DNA of 24,967 nt from JAZDLC01 sp043802345. Its GTDB lineage: Bacteria; Planctomycetota; B15-G4; JADJEK01. Position numbers and translations under genes: made by a program. This document shows, in pieces, positions 1-7,324 of the stretch (position 1 is its first letter; each line of letters opens with the position of its first letter). The stretch is from positions 1-24,967 of the forward strand of contig JAZDLC010000227.1 in the NCBI GenBank assembly GCA_043802345.1, written 5' to 3'. Under the pieces are notes generated by a model. The model was not told the origin of the DNA. It was given only the letters and a program-made list of their open reading frames with translations, and searched no databases.

Positions 1-2
1 CC

Positions 3-2933
3 GGCGCCGATCCGAGAATCCTCGAGCTGCTGGACGGCAGCCACACCACTGTCGACATCTCGGAACGCCTGCTCTTCAGCCGGTTCGAAGTCTCACGAAC
101 CGTCTGGAGGCTGCTCGAAGCGAACCAGCTCCGGAAAGCGACGGCCGATGAACTGATCCAGGCGGCGCGCCGACTCGACCCGGATCTCCATCGGGCTCGC
201 GTCAAGCGGATTCTCCAGCGCGCGCGGGCGCGGCTCAAGCTGAACGACTCACGACTGGACGAGATCGCCGAGCTCTTCGTCCGGGTGCAAGCCGTGACCG
301 CGGCCATCGCCATCCTGCTGGTGCGCGCGCGCACTCTGCTCGCGGAGGGATCGGACGAAACCGCGTACGCTCTCGTGCGTAGGGCCGGGGAGTTGGATCC
401 GCACCACCTGGGAATGCTGCAGACCCAGGCGGAGATCCACGAAGCGCGGGGTGAGAGGGACCTCGAAGCCAAGGTTCTGACCACCCTGGCCGAGCGCTGC
501 GCCGCGGCGGAGAAGTACGACGATGCCGTGGAATTCGCCAGCCGGGTGGCACGGCTCAATCCAGACTCACCATTGCTGGATCGTTCCTTCGCGACCTACT
601 GTCAAAAGGCGGGCACGCAGAAGCGTGGCGCGGACGTCCTCTCGGACGCGGCGGGATTCAGGACAAGCGCCAGCCGGGCCGCGGTCCTGTACGACGCAAT
701 TCTGCTGCTGGATCCCAGCCGGGGCGACATCCGGAAGGCCAAGTCCCGGCAGAAGTCCAGCAGCCACCGGGCACGCCTGCTCTGGGCGGGCGGTGGCCTG
801 GTGGTCCTGGCGGCGCTGGCCTTCCTGGGCCAGAAGCTGCTGGCCCATATCGACGGGCAGCGGCTCGAGGGGCGTCTCGAGTCCGCGGAGCAACTGCTCC
901 GGCAAGGCGAGGCGCGACTGGCCGAGGCCGACCTGCGCTCGATCCTCGACCTGGCTCCCGAGGGTGGGCTCAGAGACCGGGTCGACAGGCTGCTGGTCCA
1001 GGCCCGCTCCGAGTTGGCGCAGAACCAGCAAGAGAGACAGAACGAGTGGGAGCACCTGCTCCGTGAGAAGCTGAGTCTCGTCCAGGACAGGATCAACGTG
1101 AGGGACTATCGGGGGGCGCTCGACCTGCTGCTGGAGCTGGGAGCCTCGAAGGATGTCCAGGGGGAGATCCGGACGACCATGCACGCCAAGGGGAAGCTCC
1201 TGATCTCCGCCATCGAGGCGGAGCATTCAGATCTGGTCCGGCTCGCATCGCAGTTCCTTGAACCGGACAACGACACTGAACTGCTGGACGCGAGGGAGAC
1301 CTTCGCCCAGCCGTTCTCGCCTGAGCGGGAGACCGCGTTCCTTGAGCTGCTTGCCGGCGTGGGCGAGGCGCCCGCGACTCCGCTCCCGAAGACCGACCTC
1401 GACCGCATGCAGAAACTGGGTCAGGAAGCTCTCGCCGCGCTCAGGTCGGTGCGCCCCGGCCTGGCTTCGGTCGAGAGCCGCATCGCCCGCAACGAGGCAT
1501 TGGACCTGCTCTCCGACGATTATCAGGAGACGCGCCAGGCGGAAGCGCAAGGGAGGTACGAGATCGCCCTTGGCGGATACGACCGGCTGCTGCGCGACTA
1601 TGGCGACGGGCCGCTGACGCTCCTCTTCAGCGAACGACGAGCCGCGGTCGCCGCGGTGCTGGAGGCGCTGGCGGAAGCCAGGAGTCTGGTGGACCAGGGG
1701 GACGTCGCGACGGCCCATGCCAGGATGCGTCGCTGCGCCGGGGAATGGCCCGACCTGGGAGTCGAGCGCGCGGTCGGCCTGCCGGTGCGAATCAGCACCC
1801 TCCCATCCGGCGCGACGCTTCTCAGCGAGAAACGGTCCCTGGGCACGGCTCCCACGACGCTGTGGGTCAAGGCGGGATCGCCGACCACGCTCGAGGTCAG
1901 CGTGCCCGGATTCGAGGCTGCATCGCTGACAGTGACAGCGGAATGCGAGCCGGTCGTGTCGCTCGAACTGCGCCGCACCGCCCGATTCGAGGTCGGCCTG
2001 CGCAAGGTCGTCGATGTGACGCCGACGGTGGCCGCCGACAGAATCCTGGTCGGGGCCCGTGACGGCGTGCTCTACCGGCTGGACTTGCGCAGCGGCGCGA
2101 TCCTCGACCGGCAATCGACAGGCTCCCTTTCCGGCATCTCCGCCCCGCCTCTCTTGATGGACGACGTGATCGTGGTGGCTCTGGGAGAAGGTGAGCTGCA
2201 GGCGGTCGACGCCGAATCACTCCTCCCTCGATGGAGCCGGCCTCTCCGCGCGGCGCTCGCCGGCGCACCAGTCGCGTTCGGCAAACGGGTCGTGGCCGCC
2301 ACCTGCACCGGCCAGATCTTCGAGATCGATGCTGCCTCCGGCGCGGAACGAATGCTCGTGGATCTGGAGAAGACGATCCGGTGCGGGCCGGTCATTCTGG
2401 GCAAGACGATCGCCGTCGGTCTGACGAACGGATCGGTCGTGGCGGTTTCGAGCGCGGATGGCAACACCAGGTTCGTCACCGAAGCCCGGCCGCAGCCCAC
2501 GGTGGGACTGACATACGCCGGCGACCTCCTCCTGGCGGCGGACGACGGCGGCACCCTGCGGGCCTTCAACGCGAGCAGCGGAAGCCTGGTCTGGAAACGG
2601 GAAACCGGCCATTCGACCTCGGCGCCGCCGGTCGCCCACAACGGCCTCGTGGTCTTCGCCACCGGCAAGGAGGCGTTCATTCTCGACGCGGCGGACGGGA
2701 AGATCCGGGCGCGCGTCGGGGCCACCGCCTGGGTCGCCGGCACGCCCGCTCTGGCCGGAGGCCGCCTCTACGTGGGCGACCTGGCCGGAGTGCTCAGCGT
2801 CTTCGACGTCACTTCCGGCTCACTTCTCTTCCGCCACCGGATGGAGGGCGTCCTCCGCGCCTCGCCCCTCATACTCCCGGAGGGAGTCCTGATCATCTCC
2901 GACGTCGGCGTCGTGACCCTGATCGGGGCGTAG
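3..2933 (+). CDS. Large membrane protein with winged-helix-like segment, PEGA domain and PQQ-type beta-propeller (5' end missing)
   Basis: The frame is open from base 3 to the TAG at 2931-2933, so the gene starts before the window; 976 codons are visible. A GTG at 285 is an in-frame codon and probably not the start. Visible residues 5-50 (ILELLDGSHTTVDISERLLF region) look like the winged-helix-like segment often found after DUF4388/PATAN domains. TPR-like helices follow at about 95-240 and one membrane helix at about 260-280. Next comes a helical region rich in Leu, Glu and Arg (280-580) and a PEGA domain at about 592-660 (ISTLPSGATLL, then GxAPTTLWV). The C-terminal third (662-976) has repeated 'D..G...W' blades typical of PQQ-like propellers (GSLVWKRETG, GSLLFRHRM). 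The propeller should lie outside the cytoplasm if the N-terminus is inside. The specific function is unknown; a sensory or envelope-scaffold role is inference. Confidence 0.85.
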   Translation, partial: GADPRILELLDGSHTTVDISERLLFSRFEVSRTVWRLLEANQLRKATADELIQAARRLDPDLHRARVKRILQRARARLKLNDSRLDEIAELFVRVQAVTAAIAILLVRARTLLAEGSDETAYALVRRAGELDPHHLGMLQTQAEIHEARGERDLEAKVLTTLAERCAAAEKYDDAVEFASRVARLNPDSPLLDRSFATYCQKAGTQKRGADVLSDAAGFRTSASRAAVLYDAILLLDPSRGDIRKAKSRQKSSSHRARLLWAGGGLVVLAALAFLGQKLLAHIDGQRLEGRLESAEQLLRQGEARLAEADLRSILDLAPEGGLRDRVDRLLVQARSELAQNQQERQNEWEHLLREKLSLVQDRINVRDYRGALDLLLELGASKDVQGEIRTTMHAKGKLLISAIEAEHSDLVRLASQFLEPDNDTELLDARETFAQPFSPERETAFLELLAGVGEAPATPLPKTDLDRMQKLGQEALAALRSVRPGLASVESRIARNEALDLLSDDYQETRQAEAQGRYEIALGGYDRLLRDYGDGPLTLLFSERRAAVAAVLEALAEARSLVDQGDVATAHARMRRCAGEWPDLGVERAVGLPVRISTLPSGATLLSEKRSLGTAPTTLWVKAGSPTTLEVSVPGFEAASLTVTAECEPVVSLELRRTARFEVGLRKVVDVTPTVAADRILVGARDGVLYRLDLRSGAILDRQSTGSLSGISAPPLLMDDVIVVALGEGELQAVDAESLLPRWSRPLRAALAGAPVAFGKRVVAATCTGQIFEIDAASGAERMLVDLEKTIRCGPVILGKTIAVGLTNGSVVAVSSADGNTRFVTEARPQPTVGLTYAGDLLLAADDGGTLRAFNASSGSLVWKRETGHSTSAPPVAHNGLVVFATGKEAFILDAADGKIRARVGATAWVAGTPALAGGRLYVGDLAGVLSVFDVTSGSLLFRHRMEGVLRASPLILPEGVLIISDVGVVTLIGA

Positions 2934-2960
2934 CGGCGCGGTACCCGCATTCGAGCCCTC

Positions 2961-2986
2961 CACAGGTCGGCCTTTCACGATTCGAG
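2961..2986 (+). repeat. Linker direct repeat, copy 1
   Basis: This copy shares the core GGTCGGCCTT, then a short variable stretch, then CGATTCGAG, with the copy at 3171-3198. Both copies are preceded by a similar TTCGA/TCGAA plus C-rich stretch and a CAC. The two copies are about 210 bases apart and bracket the inverted GAGTAC elements. Confidence 0.75.
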
Positions 2987-3034
2987 TACGAGTACGAGTA
3001 CCGCCCCTGCGGGGCTGAGTACGAGTACGAATCG
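2981..3034 (+). repeat. GAGTAC element, copy 1, with GC hairpin core
   Basis: Three tandem GAGTAC hexamers (2984-3001) are followed by a core containing GCCCC-TGC-GGGGC, then two more GAGTAC hexamers (3017-3028) and GAATCG. The core is a perfect 5-bp stem with a 3-base loop. Because GTAC is self-complementary, the two hexamer arms can also pair across the core if two bases bulge and tandem G-A mismatches are allowed. The whole element could therefore fold into one long imperfect hairpin. Confidence 0.85.
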
Positions 3035-3120
3035 CGTCCGGTGCTTGCCATCAGTCCTTCTCTGGCGTGCCTGCTATCAGTACTCCCTCGACTCGATGAC
3101 AGAGGCAACGGAATGTGCGT

Positions 3121-3165
3121 TTCGTACTCGTACTCGTACTCAGCGAAGCGGTACTCGAACTCGAA
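3121..3165 (-). repeat. GAGTAC element, copy 2, inverted, with GCGAAGC core
   Basis: On the minus strand this reads TTC-GAGTTC-GAGTAC, a core CGCTTCGCT, then three GAGTAC hexamers and GAA. It has the same plan as copy 1 (TTC, hexamers, CGC...GCT, hexamers, GAA) but the opposite orientation, about 90 bases away. The plus-strand core holds GCGAAGC at 3143-3149, a sequence known to form an unusually stable DNA mini-hairpin. One hexamer has drifted to GAGTTC. Confidence 0.85.
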
Positions 3166-3170
3166 CCCCC

Positions 3171-3198
3171 CACGCGGGTCGGCCTTCGACGATTCGAG
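3171..3198 (+). repeat. Linker direct repeat, copy 2
   Basis: Second copy of the GGTCGGCCTT...CGATTCGAG linker. It is followed by CGCGTACGGGATCG, which looks like a decayed start of another GAGTAC element, so the locus may be a partly degraded array with a period of about 210 bases. Confidence 0.7.
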
Positions 3199-3239
3199 TG
3201 CGCGTACGGGATCGATGCCCGGCGCCTCTCTGTTTGGTT

Positions 3240-3254
3240 GCGGCCAGCGGCCGC
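3240..3254. terminator. Possible stem-loop downstream of the nos operon
   Basis: GCGGCC-AGC-GGCCGC is a perfect 6-bp stem with a 3-base loop, about 80 bases past the cytochrome c stop on the minus strand. No T-run follows on either side, so a terminator role is only a guess based on position. Confidence 0.25.
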
Positions 3255-3331
3255 GCCGTGGCCTTCGTGGTGAATGAACCCCGTACCGCGCCGCTGATCG
3301 GAGACCAGCCCACTGTTCTTCAGCCGCCAGG

Positions 3332-3709
3332 CTACCGGGACAGCGTCCGCACGTGCGCGATGATCGCACGGAGCTGGTCGTCGGTGAGAGCCGGGTTCCC
3401 GCCCTTCGGCGGCATGTCGACCTTGGTGGTGTTCAGCGGATGGTCGGCCCTGCGGCCGGTGTGGAGGAATGCCAGCATCTCGTCGTCGGTGTTCCCCTTG
3501 ATGAACTCGCTGGTCGTCATGTCCTTGCCGAGATTCGGGATCCCCTTCCCCTCCGCGCCGTGACAGGCGAAGCAGGTCTGCAGGAACAGCTTCTTCCCCT
3601 CGGCGAGCTGGGCGGAGGAGTATGTCGGCTTGTCACCGCCACCGCAGCCGGCCGCCGCCAGCACCAGCAGAACAGCGAAGGCCCAACAAGAAAGGACTGT
3701 TCTCATCAT
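3332..3709 (-). CDS. Cytochrome c lipoprotein, last gene of the nos operon
   Basis: This is a 125-residue single-heme c-type cytochrome. A hydrophobic leader ends in a lipobox AAGC with the lipidated Cys at residue 22. The heme-binding motif CFACH is at 46-50. A likely distal heme ligand Met lies in VDMPPKGG near residue 105, as in class I cytochromes. I chose the ATG at 3707-3709, the first of two adjacent ATGs, because GAGGAAA sits about 6 bases upstream; the longer frame to 3916 would run into nosL. The gap to the nosL stop is 13 bases. From position and family, it probably passes electrons to NosZ outside the cytoplasmic membrane. That is inference: other cytochrome c lipoproteins look similar. 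Confidence 0.9.
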   Translation of the reverse strand: MMRTVLSCWAFAVLLVLAAAGCGGGDKPTYSSAQLAEGKKLFLQTCFACHGAEGKGIPNLGKDMTTSEFIKGNTDDEMLAFLHTGRRADHPLNTTKVDMPPKGGNPALTDDQLRAIIAHVRTLSR

Positions 3710-3722
3710 CTCGTTTTCCTCT

Positions 3723-4193
3723 TCAGTGATTCGCTTCAGGTAGAAATGGCCGGGGATCGGCGCGGATCGTAGCGATGTCGACCCGCTCGCCTTCACGCCG
3801 GCCGAGCGAGGCGTCCGCCCTCTCGGCCGTTTCAAACGCGGCAATCCCGAAGGCCATGGGGGAATGCAGCTTCTCGCTGCGAATGAGATGCGCCGTGGCA
3901 AGGTCCAGCCAGGCACGCGTCTCGAAGTCCTTCACATACTCGCCGAGGTTCTCGCTTCCCGGTCGCTGCTGGCGATAGATCAGCAAGCAACCCAGGTCGT
4001 CGAACACGCTCTTTTCCAGGCGACCGTTTGGATCCCTCGTCACCCAGGCGGCGGCGAACCGATCGTCGGAAACGATCATCCGGCACTCGACGCACTCATC
4101 CACGCCGAGCAGAAGCTCCGGAGGCTCCAGCGATTCGCCGCCTGAACAGCCTGCCAGAATCAGGCCGCCCAGGGCCCACCCAAGTCGGTTCAT
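3723..4193 (-). CDS. nosL: NosL, copper-binding lipoprotein for nitrous oxide reductase maturation
   Basis: 156 residues. A short lipoprotein signal ends in LAGC, with Cys 16 as the lipidated residue. The NosL signature C-x-x-C-R-M (CVECRM, residues 34-39) is followed by IVSDDRFAAAW. The later HSPMAFGIAAF segment is also typical of the family. NosL binds Cu(I) and delivers it for assembly of the NosZ copper sites, working with the NosDFY complex. The start is supported by GGGAGGAG about 6 bases upstream. The ATG overlaps the nosY stop as ATGA, so translation is probably coupled. CVECR replaces the more common CGMC-like context but keeps both cysteines and the Met. Confidence 0.93.
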   Translation of the reverse strand: MNRLGWALGGLILAGCSGGESLEPPELLLGVDECVECRMIVSDDRFAAAWVTRDPNGRLEKSVFDDLGCLLIYRQQRPGSENLGEYVKDFETRAWLDLATAHLIRSEKLHSPMAFGIAAFETAERADASLGRREGERVDIATIRADPRPFLPEANH

Positions 4194-5017
4194 GCCTGGC
4201 TCCTCCCGCGGAAGAGGATGGCGGCGAGTGCCAGCGGCGCGACAACCCAGGCCGTGAGTGAAGCGCAGAAGACCAGGTTGAGATGGCTGCCGAACGTCCG
4301 CTGCGCGTACAGTCCGGCGGGTCCCAGCACGTCCATCGTGGTCGGCAGGCCGTTGATGGCGGCCATCTTGAACACCTGCACCGGGTTGATCAGCGACAGG
4401 CGGAAAAGATCGATGACCTGCAACTTGAACACGACGGCACTGCCGATGAGGCCCAGATCGCTGAGAAAGACCAGCGCCAGCCAGAGAATGACGGCAACTC
4501 CCACCGCGATGGTGGCCCGGGAGGAAAGGACCGAGATCAGCAATCCGAGGCTGAGCATGGCGAGGGAGAGGAAGAAGGTCAAAGCCACGAACGTGACAAA
4601 AGCCCGCGGATCGCCGCCCCCGAGACTGGCGATGACCACCGCGCTGAACCCGAAGCCGACCGAAATGGAGGCGAACAGCGACAGCGCCAGGCCGACGAAC
4701 TTGCCGAGAAGTACCTCGAACCTGCCGACCGGTTGCGAGAGCAAGAACTCCAGCGTCCGCCGCTCACGCTCTCCCGCGATGCTGCCGGCGCTGATCGTCA
4801 GCGTCATGAGGGGAACGACGAGGAGGACCAGGTTGACCAGTCCCGCGGTGGTCCGGCCGAATCCGGCGAATCCGTAACGGCCCGTTCCCGCCAGCGAAAG
4901 ATAGGAGAGCGCCAGTGACAGGACTGCGAAGCCGATGGTGTAGAGGATGAACCAGCGGTTGCGCAAGGCGTCGCGGACTTCCTTGCGGGCGATGGTGACG
5001 ACGCTAGACCAGTCCAT
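4190..5017 (-). CDS. nosY: NosY, ABC-2 type permease of the NosDFY complex
   Basis: 275 residues with about six predicted membrane helices (roughly 24-44, 58-78, 105-130, 137-160, 168-190 and 247-268). The N-terminal ARKEVRDALRNRWF and the cytoplasmic GERERRTLEFLLSQP loop, which contacts the ATPase, are typical of NosY/ABC-2 permeases. NosY is the membrane component of NosDFY, which couples ATP hydrolysis to CuZ-site assembly in NosZ. The ATG has GGAG about 8 bases upstream. The start lies 24 bases after the NosF-encoding part and the stop overlaps nosL, consistent with one transcript. Confidence 0.94.
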   Translation of the reverse strand: MDWSSVVTIARKEVRDALRNRWFILYTIGFAVLSLALSYLSLAGTGRYGFAGFGRTTAGLVNLVLLVVPLMTLTISAGSIAGERERRTLEFLLSQPVGRFEVLLGKFVGLALSLFASISVGFGFSAVVIASLGGGDPRAFVTFVALTFFLSLAMLSLGLLISVLSSRATIAVGVAVILWLALVFLSDLGLIGSAVVFKLQVIDLFRLSLINPVQVFKMAAINGLPTTMDVLGPAGLYAQRTFGSHLNLVFCASLTAWVVAPLALAAILFRGRSQA

Positions 5018-5041
5018 CGGTCGTCTCCGCTGTGCGGTTCG

Positions 5042-7324
5042 TCATGTGCGCGCCCCTCTCTCCCCTTCGAGTTCGAAGTCGCGGACCTTGATGCTCGCCG
5101 CGACGAGCAGTTCCAGGGGACGGGCCTTCTCCCCCGGCAGGACGTCCACCAGGATGCTGACGCCGTTGATTCGTGGCTCGTAGCCGTTCTCGCGGAGAGC
5201 GTCCGCTGCTTCCTCGAGCCGGTCCCCGACGATGAAGAGACGCAGGGTCGACGTCAGCTTCAGGCGGCCGCCCAGCTCGTGGGGGGAGCATTCGAGCAGG
5301 ACCCGCCCGCCATCCAGCACCAGCACCCGGTCAGCCAGTTGCTCGACCTCATCGAGCCGGTGCGAGGTGAACAGGATCGTCTGGCCGCGCTCCTTCAGCT
5401 CCAGCAGCAGATCGAGGAGCTCGGCGCGCGCTCCCGTGTCGAGGCTGGAGGTCATCTCGTCGAGGATCAGGAGCGGCGGATCGGACAGCAGCGCGGCGGC
5501 CAGCGCCAGGCGCTGCTTCATGCCGCCGGAGAGGGCCGCGACCCGCTTGGCGCCGTGCCCGGTGAGGCGTGCCTGCTCCAGCACGGCGGCCACCCGGGCC
5601 TGCGGCAGGCGCCTCAGCCTGGCGTAGAAGGAGAGGGCGTCGCGCGCCGTGAGGTCGTCGTAGAGGGCCAGTTCCTGTGGCACATAGCCGAGGGCGCGCC
5701 GCGCCTCCTTCCCCCGCCGCACGGCGTCGCAGCCGGCAACGGTGATCCGCCCCTGGCACGGATGCAGGCCGAGGACGCACTTGATGGCCGTGGTCTTGCC
5801 GGCGCCGTTCTCGCCCCAGAGCGCCACGGCTTCCCCGGAACGCACTGAAAAGGACACGTCGTCGAGGGCCTTGAAGGAGCCGAAGCGCTTGCTCAAACCC
5901 TCGATCCGGAGCATCGGTTCTGCTTCATTCATCGATGCCACGCGCCTCTCCATGATTCCGTCGCGTGCTGCCCTCGAAGATCGCCGCAGAATGCCGGCCA
6001 GGACGACCGCCGGCATGAGCAGCAACAGGCCCGCGGCCAGGACCATCTTGCTCCTCGGCGGCTCCGGCGGGAGAGGCGCGTTCACCTCGCGAGACGCCAT
6101 GAGAGGCGCCTCATCGATGAGCTTGACCCGCGGCCGCATGATCGGGAACGCGTTCGCCGCCGCCTCGATCGCCTGCTGAGCGGGACTGAAGAGGAACAGA
6201 CGCAGTTCGGGGGTGCGGTCCATCAAGTTCTCGAACAGGCTCTCCGAGCGGTACGGAACGTCGCCAATGCCATCGCCGTCCAGGTCGTATCCGCGATAGT
6301 CGCTCCAGAAGTTCCCCACCCCGTCGACCGTGAATTCGTTTCCCAAGAAGCTGCCTCCGCCGAGCACGGCGATCTGTTCCAGGTTGTCGAGGAAGGTGTT
6401 GTCGCTGAAGTGATTCCGCTTCACGGACGGCAAGAAGGAGACGCCGATGTCATTGTAGGCGAAGACGTTCTTCGTGATGAAATGCTGCACCCGGACCGAT
6501 CCGGGCGAGCTGTCCAGGAAGAGGCCGACGCGATTGCCCACGAACAGGTTGTCCTGCATGTCGACGCCGTCCATGTCCTTCAGGCCGACGCCGTAGCCGC
6601 TGGGACCGCGGTTGTTGCGCAGCGTGTTCCCCTTGACCGTCAGGTCCTTGCTGTACATCAGGAAGGAGCCGACCGAGTTATCCTCGAGCAGGTTCCCTTC
6701 CAGCCAGTTGCCGTTGCTGTACATGAAGTGAAGACCGTATCTGCCAGAGGAGACGTGGTTGTTGAGAAGCCTGACGCCGGACGAAAACCACATGACCACG
6801 TCACGGCTCCCAAGGACCGTGTTCCCCTCGACGAGGCTGTCGGGGCTGTACCACAGGCGGATTCCGTCGCCCCGGCGCGCCACGTCCAGGTCCTTGCCGC
6901 CGATCCGGTTGTTGCGAATGATCGATCCGGGAGACTGCTTCAGGTAGATGCCGAAGAGCACGTCTTCGAGGACATTCTCTTCGAGGGTCACCGGACCGGC
7001 GAGCACTGTGATGGCGGCATTCTCCCGGTCAAGGCTGGTGCCGGTACCGCGAATCGTCAGACCGCGGACAGTCACGCCGCCGACCTCGATGCGCAGCACA
7101 TCTCCATCGCCGCCTCCATCGACGATGGCGCCGGCTGCCCCCTGGAGGGTGATCGCCCGGCGAACGACGAAGTGACCGTGGTGGACTCCGGCGGGAACCC
7201 GGACGATATCGCCGGGCGCGGCGGCGTCAATCGCAGCCTGCAGATCGAACTCCCTTGCTCCTACCGTGCCTGTCAGGAAGGCCAGCACGAACGGGACGAG
7301 CCGGAGCGTCACCTTCGCCGTCAC
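5042..7324 (-). CDS. nosDF: NosD-NosF in one open frame: periplasmic beta-helix protein joined to the ABC ATPase
   Basis: The frame encodes 760 residues without a stop. Residues 1-22 are a signal peptide (FVLAFLTGTVGA). Residues 25-425 are a right-handed beta-helix of the NosD/CASH type, with many repeated 'N.I..N' and 'G..L..S' turns. Residues 434-456 form a membrane helix (VLAAGLLLLMPAVVLAGIL) followed by RRSSR, placing what follows in the cytoplasm. From about 465, MNEAEP starts a complete NosF ATPase: Walker A GENGAGKTT, Q-loop VPQE, signature LSGGMKQR, Walker B LLILDE, switch His in FTSHR. I chose the GTG at 7324, which overlaps the upstream stop as GTGA; frame upstream to 7621 is antisense-like and lies inside the previous gene. 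Separate translation of NosF from the internal ATG at 5932 remains possible. Typical NosD and NosF are separate proteins. Confidence 0.92.
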   Translation of the reverse strand: MTAKVTLRLVPFVLAFLTGTVGAREFDLQAAIDAAAPGDIVRVPAGVHHGHFVVRRAITLQGAAGAIVDGGGDGDVLRIEVGGVTVRGLTIRGTGTSLDRENAAITVLAGPVTLEENVLEDVLFGIYLKQSPGSIIRNNRIGGKDLDVARRGDGIRLWYSPDSLVEGNTVLGSRDVVMWFSSGVRLLNNHVSSGRYGLHFMYSNGNWLEGNLLEDNSVGSFLMYSKDLTVKGNTLRNNRGPSGYGVGLKDMDGVDMQDNLFVGNRVGLFLDSSPGSVRVQHFITKNVFAYNDIGVSFLPSVKRNHFSDNTFLDNLEQIAVLGGGSFLGNEFTVDGVGNFWSDYRGYDLDGDGIGDVPYRSESLFENLMDRTPELRLFLFSPAQQAIEAAANAFPIMRPRVKLIDEAPLMASREVNAPLPPEPPRSKMVLAAGLLLLMPAVVLAGILRRSSRAARDGIMERRVASMNEAEPMLRIEGLSKRFGSFKALDDVSFSVRSGEAVALWGENGAGKTTAIKCVLGLHPCQGRITVAGCDAVRRGKEARRALGYVPQELALYDDLTARDALSFYARLRRLPQARVAAVLEQARLTGHGAKRVAALSGGMKQRLALAAALLSDPPLLILDEMTSSLDTGARAELLDLLLELKERGQTILFTSHRLDEVEQLADRVLVLDGGRVLLECSPHELGGRLKLTSTLRLFIVGDRLEEAADALRENGYEPRINGVSILVDVLPGEKARPLELLVAASIKVRDFELEGERGART
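5930..5959 (-). promoter_or_regulatory. Possible internal ribosome binding site and start for NosF
   Basis: On the minus strand GGAGAGG precedes an in-frame ATG (5932) by about 12 bases, longer than ideal. This ATG is where homology to NosF begins. Another in-frame ATG (5953) overlaps the purine-rich stretch itself. If used, the locus would give both a NosD-NosF fusion and free NosF. Confidence 0.3.

Larger units (their letters stand above)
2934..3331. other. 398-base non-coding gap filled by a composite repeat element
   Basis: No credible gene lies here. Open frames that cross it encode Glu-Tyr runs produced by GAGTAC repeats read in either direction. The gap lies between the stops of the propeller gene (+) and the cytochrome c gene (-), so it is a convergent, 3'-flanking region. 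It contains two GAGTAC elements in opposite orientation and two direct copies of a linker sequence, listed separately. Confidence 0.8.

Noticed and set aside
2961..3198. CRISPR array
   Set aside because: Repeats are short hexamers in two opposed blocks without regular unique spacers, and no cas genes are present.
2231..3369. Open frames on both strands across the GAGTAC region encoding Glu-Tyr repeats
   Set aside because: The Glu-Tyr runs come from hexamer repeats read in frame, and the flanking residues are Arg/Pro-rich out-of-frame readings of the propeller gene. No ribosome binding site or domain is seen.
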